DNA of 64,000 nt, taken from the NCBI GenBank assembly GCA_020796225.1, contig CM036765.1:34686066-34750065 (forward strand), in the 5' to 3' direction. The position numbers were made by a program, and so were the translations under genes. This document shows positions 32,971-43,150 of the stretch, in pieces; positions within the stretch are counted from its first letter, which is position 1; each line of letters starts with the position of its first letter. Below the pieces are notes generated by a model. The model searched no databases. It was not told where the DNA came from and saw only the letters and a program-made list of their open reading frames with translations. Source of the stretch: Arion vulgaris (taxonomy: Eukaryota; Mollusca; Gastropoda; Stylommatophora; Arionidae).

Positions 32971-33267
32971 TCTTCATCGAGACACAGGACATTTCTTAGA
33001 CTATTCTGAACAAACAAAAGGAAAACGTACAGACATCCTACACAATCTGAACATCTAAGAACAGAGAACAATAAACAATAAGATCTGCTGAAGACTAAAC
33101 TAGAAAGAAAGATTTGATAAATAACACATTATAATCTCGACAGATTGAAGGTTAGATCAACATGAAGAAGACAGCGCTACAAATTGTTGGAATATTATCA
33201 CAAGATTAATAAAGAGATATTACAGTGTGCAACCTCTTTTGTGTGTGTGGAGAGAAGAGAGAGAGAT

Positions 33268-33306
<39 letters not shown>

Positions 33307-34489
33307 ATGCTGGAGATACATTGCAATCAACTTTCGATGTGAAGGTGGGACAACACTTTACATTTGTTTAAGTAAAATAATTTATAGACAGGCGGATGTC
33401 AGTCATATTGTCGCGTTATGAAAGTTAAAATCTGAACAATGTTGACGAAACAGAACATACCCACATAAGCATCAATACGTTATGAAAGTTTAAATCTGAA
33501 CAATGCAGACGAAACAAGAATACTTTGAGAAGAAAACAAACAACAACTACAGCTTGAAAAAGTAATACAGATGGAAGATAAAATCACGAAACAAGTGCAG
33601 GGTGTTCTGACACACCTGATTCAAGAGAACACGAGCAAATGGAGAGAAATAAGAAATAACTGCTGAAAAACGAGAGAAGAAAGTTGCTAGGTAAGAAAGA
33701 GAAACAAGAAATACAAATTCCTGAATTATTTTGGTAAGAATAAGCAAGTTAGCAGGCAGCAGCAGCATCACGCGCTACCTGTCTGATTGCTGAGTGAGAG
33801 CTAATATCCGTACTCACGACAGGCAGACCGTACAGAAGACATAACTGTCTTAATTTTCTTCCACTTTTCATTAGCAGGATACATTTTTGGGGCTAGCACG
33901 ATAAGAATTAGTCTTACCTGTTTGTAAATTCGTCCGGTTTGAAGGAACAACACATTAATCTTTTACAACGTAGACACTTTCTCTAATATATAGTAGGATG
34001 GCTTCCTTCAGGTAGTAACCCCACAATTTGGATAACTTCTTCAACTTATGTGTGGAAGATTTAGTGGAAGATCTTGGATTGAGTAACGTGTACATTGTTG
34101 ATACAAATTCTTAGCGACTATGATAAAACATGTTTTGATTTTCTTGTCAATACGCGTGCTAATTGTGACATAGATGAGATATACAAACAGAGCTTCAGAG
34201 GCGACAGCTACCGCACGATATTATAGTCATCAGTTTTGAAGTGTGTTCAGAAGAGAAAACATCACAACGTCTTGAAGTTAGTTATGTGCAGGTACTAATG
34301 CAGATTAATAGGAAAGCAGCTTATTGTAAGTAATCGTCAAACTTCTCACTACAAGTTTCAGTGTAACACGACAGCAAGAAATATATTTCAAATATCATCT
34401 CAACAACCTGTAAACTCTGTGTTACTGGAATATTACTCAAATGTTGGACTTTGACAATATAACTCTGGCAATATTGTTCTGGTACGTGT
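32971..34489. other. no gene seen; (GA)n at 33262-33305
   Basis: A pure (GA)n tract lies at 33270-33304. A 62-bp two-copy duplication (GTTATGAAAGTT.AAATCTGA) lies at 33415-33525. The minus strand has ACAAACAG|GTAAGA near 33920, a good donor context, but no supported exon. Confidence 0.5.
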
Positions 34490-34905
34490 AACTTTCTCTG
34501 TGAGGATCACGACATTCAACCTCACTGAAGTTATTTTTGTATATCTTAACTTTCTTTGTGAGGATCACGACATTCATCTACTCCCTGAATAGTTATGTTT
34601 GTATATAACTTTCTTTGTGAGGTTCAATGCACATTCAATTTCTCACGGAATAGTTATTTTTGTATATAACTTTCTTTGTGAGGTTCAATGCACATTCAAT
34701 TTCTCACGGAATAGTTATATTTGTATATCTTAACTTTCTTTGTGAGGATCACGACATTCACCTACTCACGGAATAGTTTATTTTTGTATATAACTTTCTT
34801 TGTGAGGATCACGACATTCACCTACTCACGGAATAGTTATTTTTGTATATAACTTTCTTTGTGAGGATCAAGGCACATTCATCTACTCACGGAATAGTTT
34901 ATTTT
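34490..34905. repeat. tandem repeat, unit about 62-66 bp, about 6.5 copies
   Basis: Unit contains TAACTTTCTTTGTGAGGATC, ACGACATTCA.CTACTCACGG and AATAGTTATTTTTGTATA. Variants carry GGTTCAATGCACATTC. It lies about 400 bp upstream of the GPCR start codon. Confidence 0.92.
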
Positions 34906-34974
34906 GTATATGTTATGTGCGCACTAAATAATATATGACTTGAATATTATAATCATAACTTTGATGAGAAAGGC

Positions 34975-35065
34975 AAGAAATATAGGTCTCAGTTCCATGG
35001 AGGAGATTGAGCGAGTTGCCCAGGAGAGAGCGGTATGTAGAAATTGCTTGCAGTCTCTATGTAAC
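34975..35065 (+). mobile_element. LINE C-terminal scrap
   Basis: The frame reads GLSSMEEIERVAQERAVCRN, then CLQSLC, resembling the W.ELE..A.DR..WR..V..LC end of LINE pol proteins. Short; could be chance. Confidence 0.4.
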
Positions 35066-35305
35066 GTATAACGCTACGAGAGGAATTATTATTATAATAA
35101 AGTAATCAACATTGAACTGGGGTGTTGCGTCGCTGGACGCTGCTGAATTTGTTGAGAAGATCGAAACACCTTTGGACATGTCAGGAGTTCTATGATGATA
35201 GCCCTTATATAACTGATAACAGAACTTTGCAAAGAAAACGTTCGGATTGCTGAACTGAGAAAAAGTATTACATAAAATTACGAAATAGAAGTTTCCTGTT
35301 GACAA

Positions 35306-35818
35306 ATGGAGACCATGCCATGTGGCGGTGCGTTAATTTGTTCAACAAACTCCAACATGTTTGAGTATTTTTACACCTTTGAAGACAACAATGCAACAAT
35401 CATATCAAATTCATCTATTCATCTCACTGAAGATTCAATTCATCAGATAACAACATATGACAACGTCAGTAAACACGAACTGTACGCGGCCCCTAACGAG
35501 AGCACAGTTACCGCAATATTGTGCTTCTCCGTGTTGGCATTTGTGTGTAGTTGTCTTGCTCTTCTAGTCACAAGTTGGACAGATGGCGGACATAGCGCAA
35601 CGTTAATTTTTCTCCGGAGCTTGTGTCTGTCCGAAACGCTTATGTCCACCTACGGCATCTCGAAGATGATAATGCTGATGTTTCTGGACCAGCTCAGCAT
35701 CAACTACTTCCTGCCAGAAAGTCTATTTTTCACGGCATCCTTTGCCTCCACGATGTCACTTCTATTTCTCAACGTGGACTGCTTTATGAGGCTAGCTAGA
35801 CCACTGCAATATAGACAG
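35306..35818 (+). CDS. GPCR exon 1 (N-terminus, TM1-TM3)
   Basis: 513 bp encoding residues 1-171, ending ARPLQYRQ just after the D-C-F triplet in the position of DRY. Splicing after the second intracellular loop is a common GPCR intron site. Reading past the donor would add only nine residues before a stop. Confidence 0.88.
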
Positions 35819-38721
35819 GTATCGTGTCATCTTCTTGTAAGTTAACATTTCTGTGTTTGTTTCTTTTATTCATTGTGTTACACACACTGCAGTACAGACA
35901 AGTATCGTGTCATCTTCTTGTAAGTTAACATTTCTGTGTCTGTTTCTCTTATTCAATATGTTACATCTACCATACAAATGTGGGGCGTGATAGTGCAAGG
36001 TATAGAACGTTCGCTTTTCGAATCGAGTAATTCACACAACCGACGTTACACAAGTAAAGAAATGAAATGGTCCGACTACCTCCAGCATACTTGGGTTTAG
36101 AAATGTGTAGGAGAAGACCTAACGTCTGCAAAGGCAACTGGACGTTTTCATTATCCCCATATAAATAATGACAACCGCTAGTGTATCATATAAATAATGA
36201 CAACCGCTAGTGCATCATATAAATATGCAGCTCTTTTGAATTAACTATGTGACCGTTTGTACATTATGTACAAGATAAATACTACATAAATTATGTACAT
36301 TATTCATAAATAAAATTTCCCGTAGCCTTTTCAGACCTTAGGGTATGAAGTCACTTCACATTTATAGACCCTAGTATGTAGTGGGTAGGGCCAATTCCTT
36401 TAATCACGTGTGGAACGTCGAGTGTGTGATTGAAACTACAACCCTCTTGTGTCTGAGTCGTACAACCCTCTTGTGTCTGAGTCGTACAACCCTCTTGTGT
36501 CTGAGTCGTACAACCCTCTGGTGTTTGAGACGATATGCGAACACTTATGCATTATGCGTATTATAAATTCCAATCTTTATGCGACATATGCGCATTCTGT
36601 ATAAATTCCCCGATCAGTGTAACCATGTGATCACAGTCCACCACTATTAGCACAAATGTGTGACCTCTAGTAACTCCAGCTTTCCATAGTGGTGATCCAA
36701 ACACCATCACTAGAACTACCGGGCATTGGACCAAGGAGGGGAAAATGAAGTACAAACTGGCGGAGAATCTGGAGATTCACAGTGTGTCAGTCATGGGGCT
36801 ACCTGGGAAGGATGACTACTGACCGAGAACAATTGAGTTTTGCCCTACAAGACGTTACAATGTGTGTTGGTCACCGACAGCTTTGTCAAGAAGAAGAAGT
36901 AGCTTCAATCTGTTTACAAGAAGGTCAAACAAATTGAAATGTAATGATGGAAGTGAGGTGTAACCGTCACGTAAAACTGATCTATTCTACTGTAACAGAG
37001 AGGAAGTATTGCATCATTATTTTGATGGTTAATGTTGTGATCAGACGGATACAGAAACAGACGACGTGGGGAGAACGACTTACCTACCACATTACTTAAG
37101 TCAATATATGTCAAGGACGGAAGTATGGTTATGACCGTAATGGCTATGAAGTAATGGCTATGACCATAATGGCTATGATCACGCAATTCGATCTTGTGTC
37201 TTTTTCTTCACCCCAAACCTAGTACCCATTCTCCGAACTCGAATGTATTCGGATCTTATGGGCAGTTTGAATTTTTCTATCTCTGTTTCTATACTTTGTT
37301 TACGGCGCGGGTCGCCGACTCCACAACACACTCTTCTTGGTCGACTTTTTCCAACATGCGAGGGGAAACAGTGGTTCTATTTTTCCTTACCTCGAAAACC
37401 ATACAGGGCTACATGTGCTTAGGAAAATGAAAACGCCTAGCAGTCTTAACAGACCGCAGGGCATGAAATGCTTTTCACATATTTAAACACAAGTATGCGG
37501 GAGCTAAGTGGGTCAGTTAATTTCCTCGCTTGTAGAACGTCGGTTGAATGAATTGAACACACACCTCTTTTGGCACGAATTGGAAATAAAGCGTTCTACG
37601 TGTTGCGCTTTTCCGTCTCTATTGCTAATCTATATTATATTTAATGTTCTATGTTTATTCCGTCTCTATTGCTAATCTATATGCATATAATGCTCTATGT
37701 GTTGGCTATTCCTCTCTATTGCTAATCTATTGCATAATGCTCTATGTGTTGAGCTATTGCATCTCCCATTTGCTAATTTATATTGTATACAATGTTCTAT
37801 GTGTTGTGCTATTCCGTCTCCCATTAGCTAATCTATATTATATACTGAGTTTAGTCTGCTTCTCCCGTCTCAGTATCCTGTCATTTTTATTCACAGACTG
37901 ACAAAGACACTGTCATCACAGTCATGCTGCTGATGTGGAACGCTGCTTTCATTGTTGGATTTTTACCTCTCATCGGCTGGAACCAAGAAGACAACACGGT
38001 CCACTTCTTCAGCTTCTACCCGTGGCATTACCTCTTCTTCAACGGCTGCATCAACTTTATATGTGCGGTTGTATGCATTGGTTGCACGGTATCCCTCAAG
38101 AGATTCCGCACAATGTGCCATCTTGATTATGACTACTTTTCAACGCGGATATTAGAAGTTCGTAGTTATAAACACCTTCATCGCACCATCATAGTCGACT
38201 CGGTCATGTGGTTATGCTGCTATCTGCCTTTCTTCATGTATATTGCTCTTACGTGCCCCCAGTGTCTATTATCTGACTACACTTACCGGGACTCGGCTAT
38301 AATCTACTTCATACCTATATTCATGGTGAAGTCACTGCTCAGTTCAGTCTTACAAGCTTGCAGGACACTGAATGCATACGTCTTTATCAGTAAATTCATC
38401 ACACAATCCTCCATTGTGAAACAGCTGAGAGAACGGATAAGAGAGAAGGGACGACAACCAAAAGATTCTGGAGTAGCTGCTATATCTTTCACAAACCCGT
38501 TATGTGAATACAAGAACAGTCATATACACACACATAATCAATATACCAGTCATCCAAGATTCAGTGAGGTTGAGTTTAAAGAGCTCATTCATGTCTCAGG
38601 CTTCTACTCCAGTCTCAACGGCTCCAGCGCAAGTCTCACTGGCATTAGTAACTACTCATACCCACCTCATATAGAGCGGCAATCCATGGATAGACCTTCA
38701 CAAGAAACAACTAGTCTTTGA
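35306..38721 (+). CDS. rhodopsin-like (class A) GPCR, lysophospholipid-receptor-like, 2 exons, 445 aa
   Basis: Coding exons 35306-35818 and 37897-38721 join in phase 0 (donor GACAG|GTATCG, acceptor TTTTTATTCACAG). An in-frame TGA lies two codons before the ATG, fixing the start in this exon. It is a plasma-membrane receptor with a roughly 65-residue N-terminus (sequons N29, N35, N53, N64), seven hydrophobic segments (about 66-90, 98-124, 135-160, 176-198, 212-236, 266-290, 304-334) and a long Ser/Thr/Asn-rich tail. LPLIGWN at the end of TM4 (W185 as 4.50) and CPQC in loop 3 recall LPA/S1P receptors, so a lipid-type ligand is possible but unproven. Odd points: E110 at 2.50, D158-C159-F160 for DRY, CYLP for CWxP, NAYVF for NPxxY, and no cysteine at 3.25 or in loop 2. 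The frame is intact. Confidence 0.88.
35802..35964 (+). repeat. 83-bp tandem duplication across the exon 1 splice donor
   Basis: CACTGCA(A/G)TA.AGACA.GTATCG, CATCTTCTTGTAAGTTAACA and TTTCTGTGT occur at 35802 and again at 35885. The second copy keeps the GT of the donor and gains a CTGCAG| acceptor-like context ahead of TACAGACAA|GT. Confidence 0.92.
36320..36560. repeat. dispersed repeat copy with a 24-bp tandem
   Basis: 36320-36430 resembles 37440-37560 (CAGACC..AGGG.ATGAA, then AACGTCG.GTG). It ends in four copies of TACAACCCTCTTGTGTCTGA (24-bp period, 36430-36530). Both copies are within the GPCR intron. Confidence 0.65.
36561..37439. other. GPCR intron, no other feature
   Basis: No exon or named repeat recognised. 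Confidence 0.5.
37440..37584. repeat. second copy of the intronic dispersed repeat
   Basis: Pairs with 36320-36430. A GTTCAATTCATTC motif on the minus strand could be a decayed B-box, so a SINE origin is possible. Confidence 0.45.
37585..37855. repeat. tandem repeat, unit about 54 bp, about 5 copies
   Basis: Unit contains TTCCGTCTC..TTGCTAATCT, ATAT...TAATG and TTCTATGTGTTG. It stops about 40 bp before the exon 2 acceptor. Confidence 0.88.
37897..38721 (+). CDS. GPCR exon 2 (TM4-TM7, C-tail)
   Basis: 825 bp encoding residues 172-445 plus the stop, starting TDKDTVITV before the internal methionine at 37924. The cytoplasmic tail has no terminal cysteine cluster near TM7. It ends SQETTSL, close to a class I PDZ ligand (T-S-L). 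A LINE 3' end starts about 78 bp after the stop. Confidence 0.88.
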   Translation, partial: TDKDTVITVMLLMWNAAFIVGFLPLIGWNQEDNTVHFFSFYPWHYLFFNGCINFICAVVCIGCTVSLKRFRTMCHLDYDYFSTRILEVRSYKHLHRTIIVDSVMWLCCYLPFFMYIALTCPQCLLSDYTYRDSAIIYFIPIFMVKSLLSSVLQACRTLNAYVFISKFITQSSIVKQLRERIREKGRQPKDSGVAAISFTNPLCEYKNSHIHTHNQYTSHPRFSEVEFKELIHVSGFYSSLNGSSASLTGISNYSYPPHIERQSMDRPSQETTSL

Positions 38722-38798
38722 CTAATACTCGTTGGAATAACTAAATGTATAGGTTACATTTGAATGTAGGTAACGTGGCAATGTGTTCATTATCATCA

Positions 38799-39235
38799 AG
38801 TAGCTTGTCCCTTCCGGAACTTGGCTGCCATGATAGCAGTCTTGAAAAACGGTCTGTTCTGTACAAGTTGATCGGCGTCAGCAGCAAGCATTCTAAGATC
38901 TTCAACTAACATCTTGCGTCCATCGTCTTCTAGGTTTTCCTCTCATTCCTCTTCAATGCACCATTCCCTCCAAAATTATCTTATCTGGGCACTCATGTAG
39001 TTTGATTTTAATAGCCAACTCTCTTTAATATCGAGCTGCTGCAGAACATAAGCATTTGTTCTTTTCTCTGTCAATGATATTCTAAGTACTCTTCTGTAGA
39101 ATTTGCATTCAAAGGCATTAATGTTCTTCGCCTCCGCTTTGTCAATGGTCCATATTTCACAACCATATGTTGCCACGGAAAAACGGAGGCTCTTAAACAC
39201 TGATTTTTGTTCTTATGTCAGTTTCCTTCCATAGG
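38799..39235 (-). mobile_element. LINE pol C-terminal region
   Basis: The minus frame reads FSVATYGCEIWTIDKAEAKN, INAFECKFYRRVLRISLTEK and RTNAYVLQQLDI. After a break it ends EDLRMLAADADQLVQNRPFF, KTAIMAAKFRKGQAT. This is a typical YG.E.W..........E...YRR.LRI C-terminus. Opposite strand to the GPCR and immediately downstream of it. Confidence 0.78.
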
Positions 39236-39543
39236 TTAGTTAGTTCTTTTAGTTTTGCAAAGCAATGCTCAGCCTTCTTTTAATTTCTTTTATAGCTTTC
39301 CCGACACTGTGTTACATACTTTTATAAATATGAAAAGTATACGATATCAAAGAAAAGTACTTTAACGATTCGTTTGTTGTATTTTGATCTTCCGAAATGA
39401 GGAAACTTATCGTAACATTAAATTACATTTAAATTGTGTTCCATGTATACTTTTCTGATGACCTGACTTTTTTTTAAGAATGTCTTTCTTTTGCAACAAA
39501 TGTCTATAAAATTGCCTGCATGTAAAATGTTTGAAAATAAATT
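39236..39543. other. no gene seen
   Basis: AT-rich, no recognised content. Confidence 0.5.
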
Positions 39544-39792
39544 TTATGAGTGTAATTGACTTGACTGAATGCAGACTAAGACGATTTCTCTGGTTATTGG
39601 GCATGGAATAAAGAAAAGTTTTTCTACCGAAGCATTGTGTGCTGGAATAACAAAGAAGAACTGTGCTATCTTAGTTTTCAATATAGTCACACCATTTTTC
39701 TGTGGGTGGGGGATATACTTCTCACACGATGGAAAACGATGCACACACTTCAATACGAAGTGGAAAGAAAGACGGAAGCAGAGACTAAACAC
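39544..39792 (-). pseudogene. possible hAT transposase C-terminus
   Basis: The minus frame of 82 codons includes TILKTKIAQFFFVIPAHNAS, then VEKLFFIPCP, resembling the ..lf.IP.sNa.vERvFS.. dimerisation motif of hAT transposases. The ORF has no upstream catalytic part. Two hAT-type MITEs in the window make a hAT relic plausible, but the match is short and could be coincidence. Confidence 0.35.
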
Positions 39793-41069
39793 AGTTTTGC
39801 TTCTGGCGGAACTTGATCAGGTAAACCAACTTATATAAAAGAGAAAAGAGCAGAATTTGCATTAAAGTTTTGTTTTCTCTTATGAATCTTAGTATTTTTC
39901 CAAAGATTGTAGATTCTGTTTGAGTACCAAGTTATAAAATCAAATTTTGCGTAGTTACCACATGGTTACCACATGGTTACCACATGATGTCGCTGACAGA
40001 GTGTTAATTTTGTCTTGGGTTGTAAAATTGCAGACAAATCTACAAATTTCCAAAATTGTTTGCGGACGCTCAGATTTACTCGTGAAATGAGGACGTGTCA
40101 GCAAAAATGAGGACGTATGGCAAGTCTATGTAGTGATCAAATCATTGTCATTATGTGGCCAAACTATGCAAGTGACAACTATGAAATTTCGACTTCTCTA
40201 TCGATTTCCAGTCAAATTTCTCACTTCCGCAAAGCAATTTTTATCAGCAACTTTAATTGACGCCCTATGTGCTACGTAGACCACGAGGCTGGTCTGTTTA
40301 CCGGAATGGCATACTTTCTTGCAAGTTTTTGTAGCTAGTATAATTACTTGTGATGAAGTAGGAGACCTCACGCTCTTCTACATTTTAATCCAAGATTGGA
40401 AACGGAAACGGTAAAATTTGTGCCTGGACATATTTCAATCAAAACAGAAAATAAATAAATACAACAGGCACTCGAGAGATCTGAATCCAGTTTGTTCAGG
40501 TAAAGAACTCGCACCAGTGCATGAAATACAAATTGCTGGAGAATTAGATCAACTGAGCATCCAGAGGAGAGAGAGGGGAGAGGAGAGAGAGAGATGGTTC
40601 CATTAGCTCACAATTTTACACATTAATGTGTGTCTTTTCTTCTTTGCGATCTCTATTTGGATTATTATACCGTCAGACGCGTTCTTATGATTGAAGTCAA
40701 CTGCTGTCTGCAGCTCATCTCTGCTTATACTTAACTTGTAAATATGAAATAAATAACAAAGTTATCGACAATATTACCACGACCTACTCTATAATGGCCT
40801 CAGCGCAGGTGGCCATATTGCCATAATACGTCATAGGCTGAGGCGGTGTATTCTCACATACTAACTATTGACTTACTATTAGGAAACGCTGATCTGGACA
40901 ATACATCTTGCAGATGTTAGAAACTTATTGTTGGATGCATGTGTGATTACAGAGATTTTTCTCATGAGTAGCTATAGTTGTTGCTCTCACATACTATTTT
41001 AGTTTAATTTTATACAGAATACTTAGAGTAATTTATATATGATTACTAATGTACTTACATCAGCTTATG
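39793..41069. other. no gene seen
   Basis: No exon, domain or named repeat. A short triplication of TTACCACATGG lies at 39955-39990, and a GA-rich patch at 40565-40592. Confidence 0.5.
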
Positions 41070-41310
41070 GTAGTCTCTTATCAGTAATCCATGAGTAAGT
41101 AAGTCACAAGTTTGCCCAACACCACAACTTGATTAGCACATAAACTAACATCAGCTTATGGTAGTCTCTTATCAGTAATTTATGAATAAGTCCAAGTTTG
41201 CACATCACACAGCATTAGCATAAATAACATCAGCTTATGGAGTTCTTATCAGTAATCCATGAATAGTAAGTCCAGTTTTCACATAACCACAGCTTGATTA
41301 GCACATAAAC
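41070..41310. repeat. tandem repeat, unit about 75-95 bp, 3 copies
   Basis: Unit contains ACATCAGCTTATGGTAGTCT, CTTATCAGTAATCCATGA, and in the first and last copies TTGATTAGCACATAAACT. Confidence 0.88.
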
Positions 41311-41514
41311 TAAACAGTATTACACAAATATATTTACTACTGAATTTTGCTACTTTCCCTTTTTGTGAAGAAGCAGCTTGCTGAACATTGCAGTGATCAT
41401 TCCTTATTTTTCTATAATTGTTGAGGAAAATGTTAGAACCACAGACAATAAAGTATTTCTTTTTTGAGCTCCACAGACACATACAGTACTGTCTAATGAG
41501 AACTTCAAGTAGCT

Positions 41515-41650
41515 GGCAGTTAGAAGGAGATCAATAGTCTACGTGACAACTTTTGTTACATTATGTCGTAGGAGATCAATAGTCTACATGCCAACATTTG
41601 TTACATTATGTTGAAGGATATCAATAGTCTACTCTTTTCTATGGAAACTC
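41515..41650. repeat. tandem repeat, unit about 48 bp, nearly 3 copies
   Basis: Unit GGAGATCAATAGTCTACGTG, then ACAACTTTTGTTACATTATG. Confidence 0.88.
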
Positions 41651-41718
41651 CCTTCAGGTGAACAGTAAAGGACATGTCCTGGTCTATTTTAATACTGAGT
41701 CCTATATCTGGTGCTTAC

Positions 41719-42249
41719 ATGGTTTCAACAATTACAGTATACAATAGAACATATTCCTTGTCTTTACAAATCTGAAGAAACTTTGCATTTAAACTCTCTT
41801 GTAACCTTGCTTCATAACTGTCCTGAAAAACCTTAAAATCACTGGTCAGATCTAACGCCAGCCAATCTTCAACATTTTTATTATACCTTTCTTGTACTGC
41901 TGTAGCTCGTGCTTGTGGATTCTTACGAAGAACGACATGCGCTTTAGACATATAAGGTGGAAGGCTAGGAAACAAAGTGGGAACAGCATCAGGTTTCAAA
42001 ACTACACAACGCCTGTCAATAATGTGTTCTACATCATTTGTATCTGTATATTTATCAGGACGTATTAAATCTTCTCTAAAATGTTTGATAGAAACAACAC
42101 TATGTTTCGTGGGAAGTCAATCCTGACCTGGAATATTTTTGATCCATTTGTCGAATTTCCTGACGATTTTCAGTTGGAACCTTGAATGCTTTAACATAAT
42201 CTCCCTAGTAATTTTATCTACAATTTGGTACACAATACTTTCTAGGCAT
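41719..42249 (-). pseudogene. THAP-domain gene, broken
   Basis: The minus strand opens MPRKYCVPNC (first two zinc cysteines of a C2CH THAP finger) and continues with GDYVKAFKVPTENRQEIRQ, WIKNIPGQD, LPTKHSVVSIKHFREDLI (the HF pair, with Ser where a Cys is expected) and VVLKPDAVPTLFPSL (the AVPTIF-like box), then a charged helical stretch (YNKNVEDWLALDLTSDFKVF). THAP domains bind DNA and occur in host regulators and in P-element/Kolobok-type transposases. Two stops follow the CxxxC, then a frameshift and a third stop, so it cannot be translated as it stands. The 3' part is open for 94 codons and ends at a strong donor context ACCAT|GTAAGC. Sequencing error is a less likely alternative, given four separate lesions. 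Confidence 0.72.
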
Positions 42250-42259
42250 CGTTATTTTA

Positions 42260-42999
42260 TTGTTAAGGAAGATAATTATTAAATTATAACTATATAAGTA
42301 TAATTATACAATAATTAACAGACTAACTAACCCGATAGTAGTAATACAGCAGAATAATAATCCGTTTGAAAATTCCGCCTCACCTATCCGCCATTAAAAA
42401 TGGAGCGCTATGGCCAGATAAATATAGTTGGTAGTGATATTACTTCCTTGTGTACGTTACCCTGGTTACAACAAAAACGTTCACAATCATGATAAATGTC
42501 TTGGATTGTGAGTAAATACTAAGCAGAACTAACTGCGACGGCGTAAACACGATCGACGTAACCCAGTAGCATCTAATGTCGTAGCAGTGTGAAGTGTTAT
42601 CGACCTCATAGTATTATGCTGTAAGATTGGTAAGCGAGATAGCCAGTTCCCTTGCTCGCTGTTTCTATCCCTAACACTACCAACCATTACAGTTATTTAA
42701 AAAAGCGAAATAAATAAAATCAAGTAATGTTGTTTGACAAAGTACTAAAACAAGATATATCAACATTTCAACCAAAAGGTTTCTTTATCAAACAAAAGAT
42801 ACAAAACAAACGATGAGATTGAGTTGGGTTTTATAGACTATACATCACAGATACAGTGAAACGATAAATCCCAAACTTTTCTCAAATTAAAATATTAGAT
42901 GAAAAGCGAAATAAATATGAAAAACTACAAATTTTAAAAAAGGATAAGACAATAATAATGAAATATATACGTCAAATATATACGTCAAATATATACATT
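42260..42999. other. no gene seen
   Basis: AT-rich. Contains three tandem copies of ATATATACGTCAA near 42962-43000. Confidence 0.5.
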
Positions 43000-43150
43000 T
43001 ATTAGAAGATGATGTACCTCTAAAGTCGGAGAATGCACACCTGTATGGCGGGGACACTGATAATAAGGAAAGCATACTTTCCCGCAAAAATCATTCAGAA
43101 ACGCCTCGCAAGGAGCCCTCACTTCGCCTGCATTTATAGCAGGTTAACAC
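43000..43150 (+). mobile_element. dispersed element E
   Basis: ACCTCTAAAGTCGGAGAATG, CTGATAATAAGGAAAGCATA, then GCCTGCATTTATAGCAGG. Related to 14155 and 58322. Followed by the subfamily F SINE. Confidence 0.6.

Noticed and set aside
33900..33985. Minus-strand start exon (MCCSFKPDEFTN with donor ACAG|GTAAGA)
   Set aside because: A good donor, but its phase does not join to the first Tudor exon found and there is no domain support.
35057..35305. 82-codon minus ORF next to the GPCR start
   Set aside because: No domain, no repeat match; probably chance.
39569..39838. 89-codon plus ORF opposite the hAT-like frame
   Set aside because: The minus frame carries the only recognisable motif; the plus frame looks like its shadow.
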